This document shows positions 1-8,859 of a stretch of 64,000 bases of DNA, piece by piece. Position numbers and translations under genes: made by a program. Numbering within the stretch: the first letter of the stretch is position 1; each line of letters begins with the position of its first letter. A model generated the notes under the pieces. The model was not told the DNA's origin. It ran no database searches and saw only the letters and a list, made by a program, of their open reading frames with translations. Source of the stretch: CAYRIY01 sp964424335 (GTDB taxonomy: Bacteria; Bacillota; Limnochordia; DTU080; RSA5); contig CAYRIY010000001.1 of NCBI GenBank assembly GCA_964424335.1, positions 62,001 to 126,000 of the forward strand. The letters run 5' to 3'.

Positions 1-24
1 TAGGCGCGTAGGGAGGGACCGCTA

Positions 25-1293
25 TTGATCAACCGCATGTTTGCGATCATCCTTGCGACGGTGCTCTCATTTGCGATCACGGATGTCGGCTCCGCGGGCG
101 GGGCCACCAAGATCACAATCGGACTGCCCGGCGGGAGCGCGGCTCACGACCCGAGGATCCTCGAACGATTCCTTGAGTCACATCCGGACATCGAAGTAGA
201 AACCATCGTCTTCCCGTGGGAAGAGTTCTTTACGAAACTCTCGTTGATGCTCGTCACCGATACTGCCCCCGACGTTTGGTACGGCGAGGCGGGCAGGGCA
301 TTCGAATGGTACAAAGCCGGATTTACTGAAGACCTGGGCCCCCGGGCCGAGCGCGACCTGGCGCTCGAGGATTTCTTCATGCTCGACGCGGCGCAAGATC
401 CCGCGACCGGAGCTTGGACCGGCGTGCCGAGCGACTTCCAAATCACCTCGCTCTACTACAACATCCAGCACCTCGCGTCGGCCGGCATTCCATTTCCTGA
501 TGAGACTTGGACCATTCGCCATCTCTTCGAGTCGGCGCGAAAATTGACGAAAAGAGACGGCGATGTGGCGGAGCGTTGGGGGTTTAACCTACAGCCTGAG
601 TACATCACGTCGGGATGGATGCTATGGATCAAGCTGCTCGGCGGCCAAGTGCTCGATCCTTCGCGCACGGAGTCGAGGCTCGCGCACAGCGATACAGTCG
701 CCGCATTGAGGACGATGGGCGAGATGATCCATGAAACCCACATCACGCCGTCGCCGGCCGACGAGGCATTTCCTGCGTGGGCCGCAGTCTCAGGGTTTCA
801 ACAAGGCACGACCTCGATGATGTTCAACATCTACTCCTGGAACAACTTCCTGCACGCCTATGGCATGGACGAGTACGACGTCGCGGTCGTCCCAGCGTCC
901 GACGACGGCAGGCGCGTGACCACCGCCGTGCCTAATGTATGGGTGGTGAACGCCAAGTCATCTCCTGGGCGCCGTGATGCCGCCTGGGAATGGATCAAGT
1001 TTCAAGTCGGCGAAGAAGCGCAGCGGATCCGGATGTCCGGTGGGGCGGGCGTCCCGGTAAACCGCAACGTAGCGTTTGAGTTCATCGAGCTTCCAAACCC
1101 GCCCGACAATCGAATCGTTTACCTCGACAGCTTTGCGTTCGCCCAGACGCTCGAGGAAAACGCCGTCTGGGAACGGTACCGCCGCGCGGTGGAGGAGGAG
1201 CTCCTACCGTTTTGGGGCGGACAGATCTCGGCGGAGGAGGCCGCCCTTCGGGCAGACCATAAGGTCGGGTTGATCTTGAGTGAGCTGTCCTAG
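25..1293 (+). CDS. extracellular sugar-binding protein of an ABC transporter
   Basis: A 422-residue periplasmic-type solute-binding protein of the family that feeds carbohydrate ABC importers. It has a short hydrophobic signal peptide (about residues 4-24) without an obvious lipobox cysteine. The body shows family hallmarks: an early segment on residues with 'HPDIEVE', an APDVWYG segment where the ligand cleft begins, and a late WEWIKF helix. The TTG start at 25 lies 7 nt after GGGAGGG (11-17). No permease or ATPase follows; the next gene is convergent and its stop overlaps this one, so any partner permeases must lie to the left of the window or elsewhere. The substrate is unknown. The family call is firm, the role as a sugar binder is inferred. 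Confidence 0.85.
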   Translation: MINRMFAIILATVLSFAITDVGSAGGATKITIGLPGGSAAHDPRILERFLESHPDIEVETIVFPWEEFFTKLSLMLVTDTAPDVWYGEAGRAFEWYKAGFTEDLGPRAERDLALEDFFMLDAAQDPATGAWTGVPSDFQITSLYYNIQHLASAGIPFPDETWTIRHLFESARKLTKRDGDVAERWGFNLQPEYITSGWMLWIKLLGGQVLDPSRTESRLAHSDTVAALRTMGEMIHETHITPSPADEAFPAWAAVSGFQQGTTSMMFNIYSWNNFLHAYGMDEYDVAVVPASDDGRRVTTAVPNVWVVNAKSSPGRRDAAWEWIKFQVGEEAQRIRMSGGAGVPVNRNVAFEFIELPNPPDNRIVYLDSFAFAQTLEENAVWERYRRAVEEELLPFWGGQISAEEAALRADHKVGLILSELS

Positions 1294-2663
1294 TCTCTGA
1301 CGGGTGGGCGCGGCGGAACATACCGCCAATCTAAGTCGTCGTCGATTCGAATCCATTCGTGAGCCGACAGGCGGGAGGCGATGAGGTACTGCGCCTCCCG
1401 CAAGTTTCTTCCGGGCGTTTCTTTGACGCACGTGTACGATACGCCGTCGATGACAAATCCGTAAAAGTCGACTTGCGATACTTGGTGCACTCTGTATACG
1501 TAGCGGTCGTCGAAACTCTCGTTCCAAACGCGCCAGCGGCCCATGACGTCTCTTGCAAGCTGCGGACAGGCGTCCTTACTGTCACGGAGGTTGATCATGT
1601 AAAAGCGTGTGTCGACTCCGGTCTCCCTGGTCGGGTCGAGTCCCGCCTCCATTTGCCGGGCGCCTTGTCCGATCGACATGACCGCTGCTTCAAGCTGGGC
1701 CCCTCCCAAAGACCTCGGGGCGTCCACCGCAAATACGTATCCGAAATAGAGCAGCGCTACGACGCCTCCGATCCAGATGAGCGGCGTGGGGAGGGTAAGC
1801 GGGGGCGGGATCGGCGGAGACTCATAACCGCTTGGGCCAAGCTCCTCTCGATAGGGACGCCAGTACTCGGTCGAACTCAAAGTCGTCGCGGTCGAAATCC
1901 GGTCGACGAGGTCGTAGAAGACGGCGCCCGCGAGGTCTGAAAGGCGTCGGTCATCTACGGCGTCAAAGGGTCCTTTAACGACTAGCGCTACCGGGAGCGA
2001 ACGCACCGTCTCGTCTTCTCCAGCGTCCAATGTGACCTCGATTGAACTGGGACCTGAAAGGCGAAACTGGCGTGCCAGCAATACCTTTACGGTCCACGCG
2101 CACGCGGCTGTTGGCAGGCGCCTCGCCATGAGCGCGTATGCCCGGAGTCGAACGCTCCACCAAAGCCGCAACCAAATGGGGCAGGAGACGATCATCACCA
2201 GGCTTTCCGCGCGGGATACGCCCGGCACAGACGAGCTTGCGACCATGACGACGCCTGTGGCGACCGCTCCGAGCACAGCAAAGAAGTGGCCTGGGTGAAA
2301 AGCGGCGGGTCCGACTCGAAAGAGCCACGACCTGCGCACGCCGGCGCGGTGGAGGAGGACGTACCCGGCGCCGATCAGAGCAAACCAAATGAATGCCGCG
2401 GCCCATTGGCCGATTGAATACGGTGGGAGCGGCTGGCACGCCGACAAGTCGACAGGCCAAAGAATTTGGTCGGTAAAGAGGCAGTTGACGACAAACCAAA
2501 CAGGAATCCCAAGGGGCAGCAGAAGGAGGCCGCAAAGCGCGCCAATCCCGGCGATCATATAGCATGGGCCGTACGCCGTAACCCCTTCCATGAATGACGT
2601 GCGCAGTTCGGGGCGATTCCATAGGCTCGCGGGGGCCGATCGATCCGATTCGGTTGTCATCAT
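1290..2663 (-). CDS. hypothetical multi-pass membrane protein
   Basis: I do not recognise this family. The protein of about 457 residues has several hydrophobic segments in its first 170 residues (for example around ACGALCGLLLLPLGIPVW-like stretches and the FFAVLGAVATGVVMV segment), a soluble middle part, one further membrane segment near residue 310 (IWIGGVVALLYFGYVFAV) and a C-terminal soluble domain of about 130 residues. The start is one of two adjacent ATG codons (2663 or 2660) downstream of AGGGGA. It begins 31 nt after the metallophosphoesterase gene and is probably co-transcribed with it. Its TAG stop overlaps the convergent TAG of the solute-binding protein gene within the tetranucleotide CTAG. 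Confidence 0.6.
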   Translation of the reverse strand: MMTTESDRSAPASLWNRPELRTSFMEGVTAYGPCYMIAGIGALCGLLLLPLGIPVWFVVNCLFTDQILWPVDLSACQPLPPYSIGQWAAAFIWFALIGAGYVLLHRAGVRRSWLFRVGPAAFHPGHFFAVLGAVATGVVMVASSSVPGVSRAESLVMIVSCPIWLRLWWSVRLRAYALMARRLPTAACAWTVKVLLARQFRLSGPSSIEVTLDAGEDETVRSLPVALVVKGPFDAVDDRRLSDLAGAVFYDLVDRISTATTLSSTEYWRPYREELGPSGYESPPIPPPLTLPTPLIWIGGVVALLYFGYVFAVDAPRSLGGAQLEAAVMSIGQGARQMEAGLDPTRETGVDTRFYMINLRDSKDACPQLARDVMGRWRVWNESFDDRYVYRVHQVSQVDFYGFVIDGVSYTCVKETPGRNLREAQYLIASRLSAHEWIRIDDDLDWRYVPPRPPVRD

Positions 2664-2694
2664 CGTTCCCCTACTTTCATCACGTAGAGACGGT

Positions 2695-4131
2695 TCAACG
2701 CGGGGCAAGGTGACGCTCGAGCGTGAAACCTCCGGCATATGGCGACAAGCGGAGGATGTCGACGGCGATCACCCGTGAGCGAAAGTGCTCGGGCGCCCCT
2801 GAACCATGGCCTTCGTCACCCTTTTGTAAGCGCTCAAAGTAAACCACGGCGAGGGTAATGGGTACGCTCAAGTTTGCCTCAAGGCCCCTAAGTCCTGCTC
2901 CGCCGGTCGTTCCCGCATTGACGTACGCGGTTCCTGATCGAAACTGCACGCTTGCGGTGTGACTGTGGCCAAACAGGATGGCAGGGACGAGTCCCGGGTT
3001 CACGCCCTGAGCCGTACGAAAATTGTGCAACGCAAGAATGTCAGGGACGTCCTCCATCGCGCCGAGTCTTTGATTGATCGCCTGAGCATGGCTCATGGCC
3101 TCGGTGGGAGACATGGCCTCGGCCGACTGGCGAAACGCGGCCGGGTCGGGAAGCCCTGCTACGGTGAGTCCGGCATGTTCCACCTGGCGACCGTCGATCA
3201 ATGTGATGGAACCCAAAGACTCGATCTTGTCCAGGACGGCCGGCGTCTCGTGATTGCCGCTTACGAAAAGGTGTGGCACATCGATCGTCCAAAGTCCTTC
3301 GAGGAGTTCGGTCTCGAGGATCGTGCCGAAGTCCGTTAGGTCGCCCGTGTTTACAATGAAGTCGACGCCAAACGATCGCGCAATCTCGCTCACGACGGTC
3401 GCCGCGGACGGATGATTGTGAAAGTCCGTCACGTGGAGGACCACGACGTCAGCCGCATCCAAGGAGGCAGAGGGCGGCAGCGATTCGACTCGTTGATACA
3501 TTCGGTAAAGGCCCGACGAGAGCGCCCTGAGCCTTTGGTCGATCTCCTCGACTTTTACGATGGCATCATCGACTGTCTCGACAAGCCACGGCACGGCTTC
3601 GATCGCACCGCTGTAGACGGGACTTCGAAAGCCGTCGAGGTTGTATGTGACGCGGGCAAGGCCGATCACGGCGCCCATGGCGAGCGCTCCGGCCGCCGCG
3701 GCTGCCATCGTGCGCCGGGCGGAGGGGCGGCCCCGAAGCGCGAGGGATAGGCCCCACATGAGCGCTGCGCCCCCGAGCGCAGCCGTGACGAGCAACCGGG
3801 CGATGTACATCCCTAGGGCCTGCATTGCCCTTGCGGTCACCGCATCGATCGTCTCGAGCCGGGATTCCTGTGAGACATCGAGGAAGGAGCGAAGCGACTC
3901 GAGGTTGATTCGTTCCAAGGTGATGAGCAATCGACTCGGGCCGGAGTGCGTGTAGGCCAAGACGTCGCCAAGTGGAGGAAATGCGAGCACGGTCGATCCG
4001 TTTGGCGCAATTTCCCACGCGACCAAGACCCCGACGAGCCCGAGGTCGACACTCATGCGACCAAAGAGAACGGCCGCGGCAAGGCCGCCCACGACTCCCA
4101 GGAGAGCTGCAGTGACGAGCTGCCGCTTCAA
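2695..4131 (-). CDS. membrane-anchored metallophosphoesterase
   Basis: A 478-residue protein with N-terminal membrane segments (residues 5-25 and roughly 110-160) followed by a calcineurin-like phosphoesterase domain from about residue 230. The metal-binding motifs appear in order: DFH, GDLTD, GNHE, a lone His in LALHN, and GHSH. These are the usual ligands of a binuclear metal centre that cleaves phosphomonoesters or diesters. The catalytic domain is probably outside the membrane or membrane-proximal. The TTG start at 4131 follows GGGGG at about 9 nt. It sits between an ABC exporter gene and an unknown membrane protein on the same strand. The substrate cannot be told from sequence. Confidence 0.85.
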   Translation of the reverse strand: MKRQLVTAALLGVVGGLAAAVLFGRMSVDLGLVGVLVAWEIAPNGSTVLAFPPLGDVLAYTHSGPSRLLITLERINLESLRSFLDVSQESRLETIDAVTARAMQALGMYIARLLVTAALGGAALMWGLSLALRGRPSARRTMAAAAAGALAMGAVIGLARVTYNLDGFRSPVYSGAIEAVPWLVETVDDAIVKVEEIDQRLRALSSGLYRMYQRVESLPPSASLDAADVVVLHVTDFHNHPSAATVVSEIARSFGVDFIVNTGDLTDFGTILETELLEGLWTIDVPHLFVSGNHETPAVLDKIESLGSITLIDGRQVEHAGLTVAGLPDPAAFRQSAEAMSPTEAMSHAQAINQRLGAMEDVPDILALHNFRTAQGVNPGLVPAILFGHSHTASVQFRSGTAYVNAGTTGGAGLRGLEANLSVPITLAVVYFERLQKGDEGHGSGAPEHFRSRVIAVDILRLSPYAGGFTLERHLAPR

Positions 4132-4179
4132 TCGAGGACCCCCTTCTTGGTAGGTCGCTTTGGTACAAAGCGTACCCGA

Positions 4180-6033
4180 TCACGAAAGGGTTATCCGCCG
4201 CATTTCGCCGGAATTGGCGCCGGCGCTCGCATGGACCTGCGTTCGGTACAGGCTCGCATACCTTCCGTTGCTTGCAAGAAGCGTCGCGTGGTCGCCGCAT
4301 TCCACGATTTCCCCTTGATCCAGCACGACGATCATGTCGGCTTTGCGGATGGTCGACAACCGGTGTGCGATCACCAGGTTGGTTCGGCCTTCAAAGAGCC
4401 GTTCGAGCGCCTCTTGGATGAGGTGCTCCGACTCGCTGTCCAATTGGCTGGTGGCCTCGTCGAGAACGAGTATGCGCGGATTTTTGAGCAGGGCTCGCGC
4501 GATCGCAATCCGCTGGCGCTGGCCGCCGGATAGCCGGACGCCCCGCTCGCCGATCGGGGTCTGATACCCATTTGGAAACTCGACGATGAACTCGTGGGCG
4601 TTTGCCGCGCGCGCGGCGCGCTCGATCTCGCTTTGGCTCGCATCGGGCTTGCCGTACGCGATGTTTTCCGCGACCGTTCCGTGCAGCAGCGTGATGTCTT
4701 GAGACACGATCCCCATCTGATCCCGCAACGAGTGGAGGGTTACTTCCCGGACGTCGACGCCGTCGATCAATACGGCGCCTTCGTTTGGATCGTAAAAGCG
4801 GGCAAGTAGGTTGATCATCGTTGTCTTGCCGGCTCCCGACGGGCCCACGAACGCGACCGTCGTTCCGGCGCGGATCTCCAGGTCGATGCCTCGCAAGGCC
4901 GGGCGGTCGCCGTCTTGGTTCGCATATGCGAACGTGACGTTTCGGTATTCAATCCGCTCTTTGAGGGCGCCAAGGTCCCGGGCGCCGGGTTTTTCGACCA
5001 CGTCCGGCCGGGTGTCCAAGATCTCAAAGACGCGCTCGCCGGCCGCTGCGGCCTGCTGGATCACGTTCATGATGCGGCCAAATCGGCGGACGGGCCTGTG
5101 GAGCATTTGCAGGTAGCTCATGAAGGCGACGAGCGTCCCGATGCTCATGCGGCCAAGCATGACTTGCCGGGCTCCAAACCCCAGGATCACGACGGTGCCG
5201 AGGTTGTTCAAAATATCGAGGGAGGGAAAGAACACCGACCATAGGCGAACGGCGCGGACGTTTGCCTCCATGTTGAGCCGGTTGCGCGCTGAGAAGCGCT
5301 CCACCTCGTAGTCTTCGTTTGCAAATGACTTGACGAGGCGGATGCTCGAGATTGTATCCTGCAGGTGCTCGTTGACGCCGGCCATCCGCTCTTGGACCTC
5401 CTTGTAGGCCGAGCGAATCCTGCGACCAAATAGCCTGGTCGTGACGATCATCAAAGGAAAGGTGAGGAGGAGGAGCGCGGTGAGTTGCCAGTCGGTCCAT
5501 ATGAGGACCGCCGCAATGACGACAAAGGTGAATGCGTCCGTGAAAATCTCCATGACGCCCGACGTTATCAGTTGTTGGAGCGAGTTCACGTCGTTCGTGA
5601 CGCGTGACATCAGCTCCCCGGTTCTGCGGCTGTCGAAAAAGCTGAACGATAAGTTTTGGATGTGCCTGTAGAGTTGATTGCGCAGCGTGTAAATGACGCG
5701 TTGCCCGACGTACGACATCACGTAGCTTTGTCCGTAGGTGAGGAGGCCGGTCGAAAGGGACGTGGCAAAAATCGCTGCGATCACCCAAAGGATGAGATGG
5801 TAGTTTCCCGACGGTATGACGACGTCGATCGTGTACCTGGTAAGTTGGGGAATGACGAGGCTCAAGAGGGCGATCCCCGTCACACAAAGTCCGGCGATGG
5901 CAAGACCGCCCCGGTGTGCCCACGTGTACTTAAAGAGCCGCTTGAAAATAATCGACGCAGGCTGCGTAGGCTTTTGCACGTCGTGATCGCGCGTAAACTG
6001 GCGCAACTCCCAGCCGCGTGGTCCCATGCCCAT
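4180..6033 (-). CDS. ABC exporter, fused membrane and ATPase domains
   Basis: A 617-residue half-transporter of the MsbA/LmrA type that would act as a dimer to export lipids, drugs or peptides. The six-helix membrane domain occupies about residues 30-330, and the ATPase domain carries Walker A GPSGAGKTT near 397, the signature LSGGQ near 501, Walker B ending LVLDEAT near 525 and the switch His in IAHRLS. I chose the ATG at 6033 because AAGGAGA lies 7 nt upstream; a longer reading to 6090 would overlap marR and lacks a ribosome site. The MarR-type gene just upstream ends at 6087, so the two probably form one operon in which MarR controls the exporter. Confidence 0.92.
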   Translation of the reverse strand: MGMGPRGWELRQFTRDHDVQKPTQPASIIFKRLFKYTWAHRGGLAIAGLCVTGIALLSLVIPQLTRYTIDVVIPSGNYHLILWVIAAIFATSLSTGLLTYGQSYVMSYVGQRVIYTLRNQLYRHIQNLSFSFFDSRRTGELMSRVTNDVNSLQQLITSGVMEIFTDAFTFVVIAAVLIWTDWQLTALLLLTFPLMIVTTRLFGRRIRSAYKEVQERMAGVNEHLQDTISSIRLVKSFANEDYEVERFSARNRLNMEANVRAVRLWSVFFPSLDILNNLGTVVILGFGARQVMLGRMSIGTLVAFMSYLQMLHRPVRRFGRIMNVIQQAAAAGERVFEILDTRPDVVEKPGARDLGALKERIEYRNVTFAYANQDGDRPALRGIDLEIRAGTTVAFVGPSGAGKTTMINLLARFYDPNEGAVLIDGVDVREVTLHSLRDQMGIVSQDITLLHGTVAENIAYGKPDASQSEIERAARAANAHEFIVEFPNGYQTPIGERGVRLSGGQRQRIAIARALLKNPRILVLDEATSQLDSESEHLIQEALERLFEGRTNLVIAHRLSTIRKADMIVVLDQGEIVECGDHATLLASNGRYASLYRTQVHASAGANSGEMRRITLS

Positions 6034-6086
6034 TCGACCATCTCCTTCTTTCACCAATCGCCCGTTCGCGAAAGTGTGACGAACGA

Positions 6087-6560
6087 TCACTTCCCGTCCA
6101 AGCGCGATAGGTGGCCGTTTATTTTCTCGAGCAGTCGCCCAAGGAGGACTGTCTCCTCTTCCGACAATCCGGACATGATTTCTTGAACGGCCGCTCGGTG
6201 CCTCGGCTCCAGGTCATGGAGGACCCGTTGCCCTTTTTCGCTCAGAGTTATTCGCACCACCCGGCGGTCTTCGTCCGAGCGCGTGCGCTCCACCCAACCC
6301 TCGCGCACCAGCCGGTCCACGATGCCCGACGTATTGCCAGGGTCGACCATGGCCGTTTGCGCCAACTGGGTGAGCGTGATCCCTTCAGGCGGAATCCGCC
6401 TTAGGATCCCGAATTGAGATCCAGTTAGCCCGTAGGCGTCAAACAGGCCTTGCATCTCCCTCCTCAATCTGCGAGAGGTTCGCAAGATGCTCCGGTATAC
6501 GTCGATCGTCATGTCCAGAGCCGTCCGCTCAGGCGTCGGCGCGGTCGGTTGAGTCAACAT
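6087..6560 (-). CDS. MarR-family transcriptional regulator
   Basis: A 157-residue winged-helix regulator. The recognition region includes the typical LTGSQFGILRRI and LTQLAQ segments, followed by the wing motif with DEDRRVVRITLSEKG and a C-terminal dimerisation helix. MarR proteins usually repress their own operon and are released by small hydrophobic or oxidising ligands. The ATG at 6560 is preceded by GAGGAG at 6 nt. It is the first gene of a likely operon with the ABC exporter. Palindromic AT-rich sites overlap its own promoter, consistent with autoregulation. Confidence 0.9.
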   Translation of the reverse strand: MLTQPTAPTPERTALDMTIDVYRSILRTSRRLRREMQGLFDAYGLTGSQFGILRRIPPEGITLTQLAQTAMVDPGNTSGIVDRLVREGWVERTRSDEDRRVVRITLSEKGQRVLHDLEPRHRAAVQEIMSGLSEEETVLLGRLLEKINGHLSRLDGK

Positions 6561-6587
6561 TCACAACTCCTCAACAGCGTCTATCTA

Positions 6588-6621
6588 TAACTATAGTAAT
6601 CACAATATTTGTAGTTACAAT
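6588..6621 (-). promoter_or_regulatory. marR promoter with overlapping palindromic operators
   Basis: An AT-rich island stands out in GC-rich DNA. It holds the perfect palindrome TTGTA-GT-TACAA (6609-6620) and the smaller palindrome ACTATAGT (6590-6597). On the minus strand a -35-like TTGTAA (6616-6621) and a -10-like TACTAT (about 6594-6599) overlap them at 16 nt spacing. The arrangement suits MarR autorepression. The palindromes are seen; their use by MarR is inferred. Confidence 0.6.
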
Positions 6622-6675
6622 TATTTTAACCCATAGGTGGCGAGATGCGCAATGCGTCAGGACGCGATTAACGAA

Positions 6676-6711
6676 GAAGCGTGACTTCGCACATTGGCGA
6701 TGTCACGCTTC
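6676..6711 (-). terminator. stem-loop between nagB and marR
   Basis: Perfect 10-bp arms GAAGCGTGAC (6676-6685) and GTCACGCTTC (6702-6711) with a 16-nt loop. It lies 3' of nagB on the minus strand and is followed by only a weak T-rich stretch, so termination is plausible but not certain. Confidence 0.5.
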
Positions 6712-6787
6712 GCTGTCGATCGTCTCTTGGCAGGACCGGTCATCGGTCTTCACAGTCGGCGTGGGCCGAATGTAAGGGAAAAACGCG

Positions 6788-7552
6788 TCAAAGCAGTGAG
6801 GCCGATGACAGGTCGAGGAAGAGCGTTGCGTTTGGATGGGTGCGGAGAATCGAGGCAGGGCAGCTCTCGGCCAACGGCCCCGTAAGCGCGTCCTTTACGG
6901 CCTGGGCTTTTCGCTGGTCTGGAACGACGGAAATGATCTCCTTCGATTTCATGATCGTCGGAACGGTTAGCGTGATGGCGTATTTTGGCACGTCGTCGAC
7001 GGTCGGAAACCAGCCTTCTCCGACCTGTTGCATTCTGCACGCGTGGTCGAGTTCGACGATTTTCACGCCTCGCTCGTCGTTGAAGTCGGCGACGGGGGGA
7101 TCGTTGAACGCGATGTGGCCGTTCTCGCCGATGCCGATGAAACCAAGGTCGATCGGGTTTCGCGCAAGCAACTCTTCATACCTGCGGCACTCCGCCTCAC
7201 CGTCGCCGGTATCTCCGTGGATGTAGTGAAACTTTCGAGGTCCATAGGGGCGCTCGATACGCTCCGTGAGCCAAAGGCGAAAGCTCGCGGGGTGGTTGGC
7301 GTCGATGCCCAGGTATTCGTCGAGGTGGAACGCCTCGATGCGGTCCCATTCGAGGTCGAATTCTTTGAGTGCCGCCACAAATTCAAACTGCGATGCGCCG
7401 GTCGAGAAGAGGAGGTTAGCCGTCTCTTTTTGAGACAACACGCTGCGAATCCGGTCCGCCGCCAAGGCGGCCGCGGCCCTGCCGAGCTCTACCTTATTCT
7501 CGTACACTTCGACGCTCAACTTCTCGTATGTTCGCACATCTACTCTAGCCAT
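6788..7552 (-). CDS. nagB: glucosamine-6-phosphate deaminase
   Basis: A 254-residue member of the NagB/SugP isomerase family, converting glucosamine 6-phosphate to fructose 6-phosphate and ammonia in amino-sugar breakdown. The diagnostic motif GIGENGHIAFNDPP separates it from 6-phosphogluconolactonases, and FHLDEYLGI carries the catalytic Asp. I chose the ATG at 7552 since GAGGGAG lies 8 nt upstream. It follows ychF by 20 nt and is probably co-transcribed. No nagA or GlcNAc transporter is adjacent, so the substrate assignment rests on motifs alone; some members of this branch act on other sugar phosphates. Confidence 0.85.
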   Translation of the reverse strand: MARVDVRTYEKLSVEVYENKVELGRAAAALAADRIRSVLSQKETANLLFSTGASQFEFVAALKEFDLEWDRIEAFHLDEYLGIDANHPASFRLWLTERIERPYGPRKFHYIHGDTGDGEAECRRYEELLARNPIDLGFIGIGENGHIAFNDPPVADFNDERGVKIVELDHACRMQQVGEGWFPTVDDVPKYAITLTVPTIMKSKEIISVVPDQRKAQAVKDALTGPLAESCPASILRTHPNATLFLDLSSASLL

Positions 7553-7572
7553 GAATTGCACTCCCTCACTGG

Positions 7573-8670
7573 TTATACATTAAACCGAAAGCTCATGACG
7601 TCACCGTCTTGCACGATGTAATCACGCCCTTCAAGCCGGACGCGCCCTTTCGCCTTGAGCGAATTCCACCCGCCGGCCTCGACCAATTCGTCGTACGAGG
7701 CGACCTCAGCCCTGATGAACCCTCGGGAAATGTCGCTGTGTATTGCGCCGGCAGCCTCTTTTGCGTTTGAACCATTCCGAATCGTCCACGCCCGCACTTC
7801 ATCTTCGCCGACGGTGAAGTAGGAGATGAGTCCGAGGCGATCGTAGACGGCGCGCGCCAGGCGCTCGACACCCGTCTCGGAGATTCCAAGATCGTTCATG
7901 AATGCGCGCCGGTCCTCAGGCTCGAGCTCGAGGATTTCCGACTCGACTTGGGCAGCAAACGTGACCACAGGAGCCCGAACCTTGTCGGCGATCTCCTTGA
8001 TTCGACCAATCTCGGCGTCTGCGTCGGCAATCTGGTCGTCGCCGACATTAAGGCCAACAATGATTGGCTTTGACGTAAAAAAACCATACCCTTGCAAAGC
8101 CGTTGCCTCATCGGCAGATAGCTCGACGGAGAACACCGGCTCTTCGTCTTCGAGCGCGCTCGCAAGCTTTTCGAGCGCCGCGACCTCAACCTCGTGGTTT
8201 GGTTGGCGCTTCTTTGCTTGCTCGAGGCGCTCGAGGCGAGTTTGGACGAACTGCCAGTCGGTGAGGATCAGCTCCGACGTGAGCGTCTCAAAGTCCCTGA
8301 CCGGGTCTGGCGCGCCAAAGATGTGAGGAATCGCGGGATCGGAAAATGCTCGAACGACGTGGACCACGGCGTCGACGTCGCGCAAGTGGTCGACGAGGCC
8401 CTTGATGTCCACGCCCCGGACGGCATCGCTTCCTGAAGGGGCGTTCTGTTTTGGAACGAATCCCGGAATCTCGGTCACGACGATCGAGGCGTACGTCGTC
8501 TTGTTGGGCTTGTACATTTCCGAGAGGCGTTCGATTCTAGGGTCGGGAACGGGAGCCGTGCCGACAGGGAGTTTTTGTCTGTCGGCGAACGCAGGCGCCG
8601 TAACCCCCGTGAGCAACTGAAAGAGAGCGCTCTTGCCCACGGTTGGCAATCCGATTAATCCCACTTTCAA
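7573..8670 (-). CDS. ychF: YchF/OLA1-family ribosome-associated ATPase
   Basis: An Obg-related P-loop protein of 365 residues, the usual YchF length when the TTG at 8670 is taken as start. It opens with KVGLIGLPTVGKS (Walker A), shows a coiled-coil insertion around residues 130-190 (ERLEQAKK) and ends in a TGS domain (AWTIRNGS through MSFRFNV). YchF binds ATP rather than GTP and associates with ribosomes. An AAGGAG site lies 12-13 nt upstream of this TTG and can form a small hairpin with a CTCCTT that precedes the start. An upstream in-frame extension to 8793 would add a segment foreign to the family. Confidence 0.9.
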   Translation of the reverse strand: MKVGLIGLPTVGKSALFQLLTGVTAPAFADRQKLPVGTAPVPDPRIERLSEMYKPNKTTYASIVVTEIPGFVPKQNAPSGSDAVRGVDIKGLVDHLRDVDAVVHVVRAFSDPAIPHIFGAPDPVRDFETLTSELILTDWQFVQTRLERLEQAKKRQPNHEVEVAALEKLASALEDEEPVFSVELSADEATALQGYGFFTSKPIIVGLNVGDDQIADADAEIGRIKEIADKVRAPVVTFAAQVESEILELEPEDRRAFMNDLGISETGVERLARAVYDRLGLISYFTVGEDEVRAWTIRNGSNAKEAAGAIHSDISRGFIRAEVASYDELVEAGGWNSLKAKGRVRLEGRDYIVQDGDVMSFRFNV

Positions 8671-8672
8671 GG

Positions 8673-8688
8673 AAGGAGGCAACTCCTT
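8673..8688 (-). promoter_or_regulatory. hairpin sequestering the ychF ribosome site
   Basis: On the minus strand AAGGAG (8688-8683), loop TTGC and CTCCTT (8678-8673) form a perfect 6-bp hairpin directly before the TTG start. The only good Shine-Dalgarno sequence would be paired when it folds. Regulation by folding is inferred. Confidence 0.4.
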
Positions 8689-8859
8689 TTTCAAAAATAC
8701 GTATGGCAATCCGTCGCCCGATTGAGGTCCATTGGGAGCTAAGTGGCCGCAAGAGGCCTTGACAACCTTGCCTTCGGGCAACGCCCTCATCATAGCACAT
8801 TTCCAGCAGTGCGGTTAGATGCTAAAATGGACTCCAAGCCTTTATTGGAGGGGTACTAT

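Noticed and set aside
5024..5923. A 299-codon minus-strand frame inside the ABC exporter gene
   Set aside because: Its composition is Arg/His/Pro-rich and it carries no motif; the exporter frame is unambiguous.
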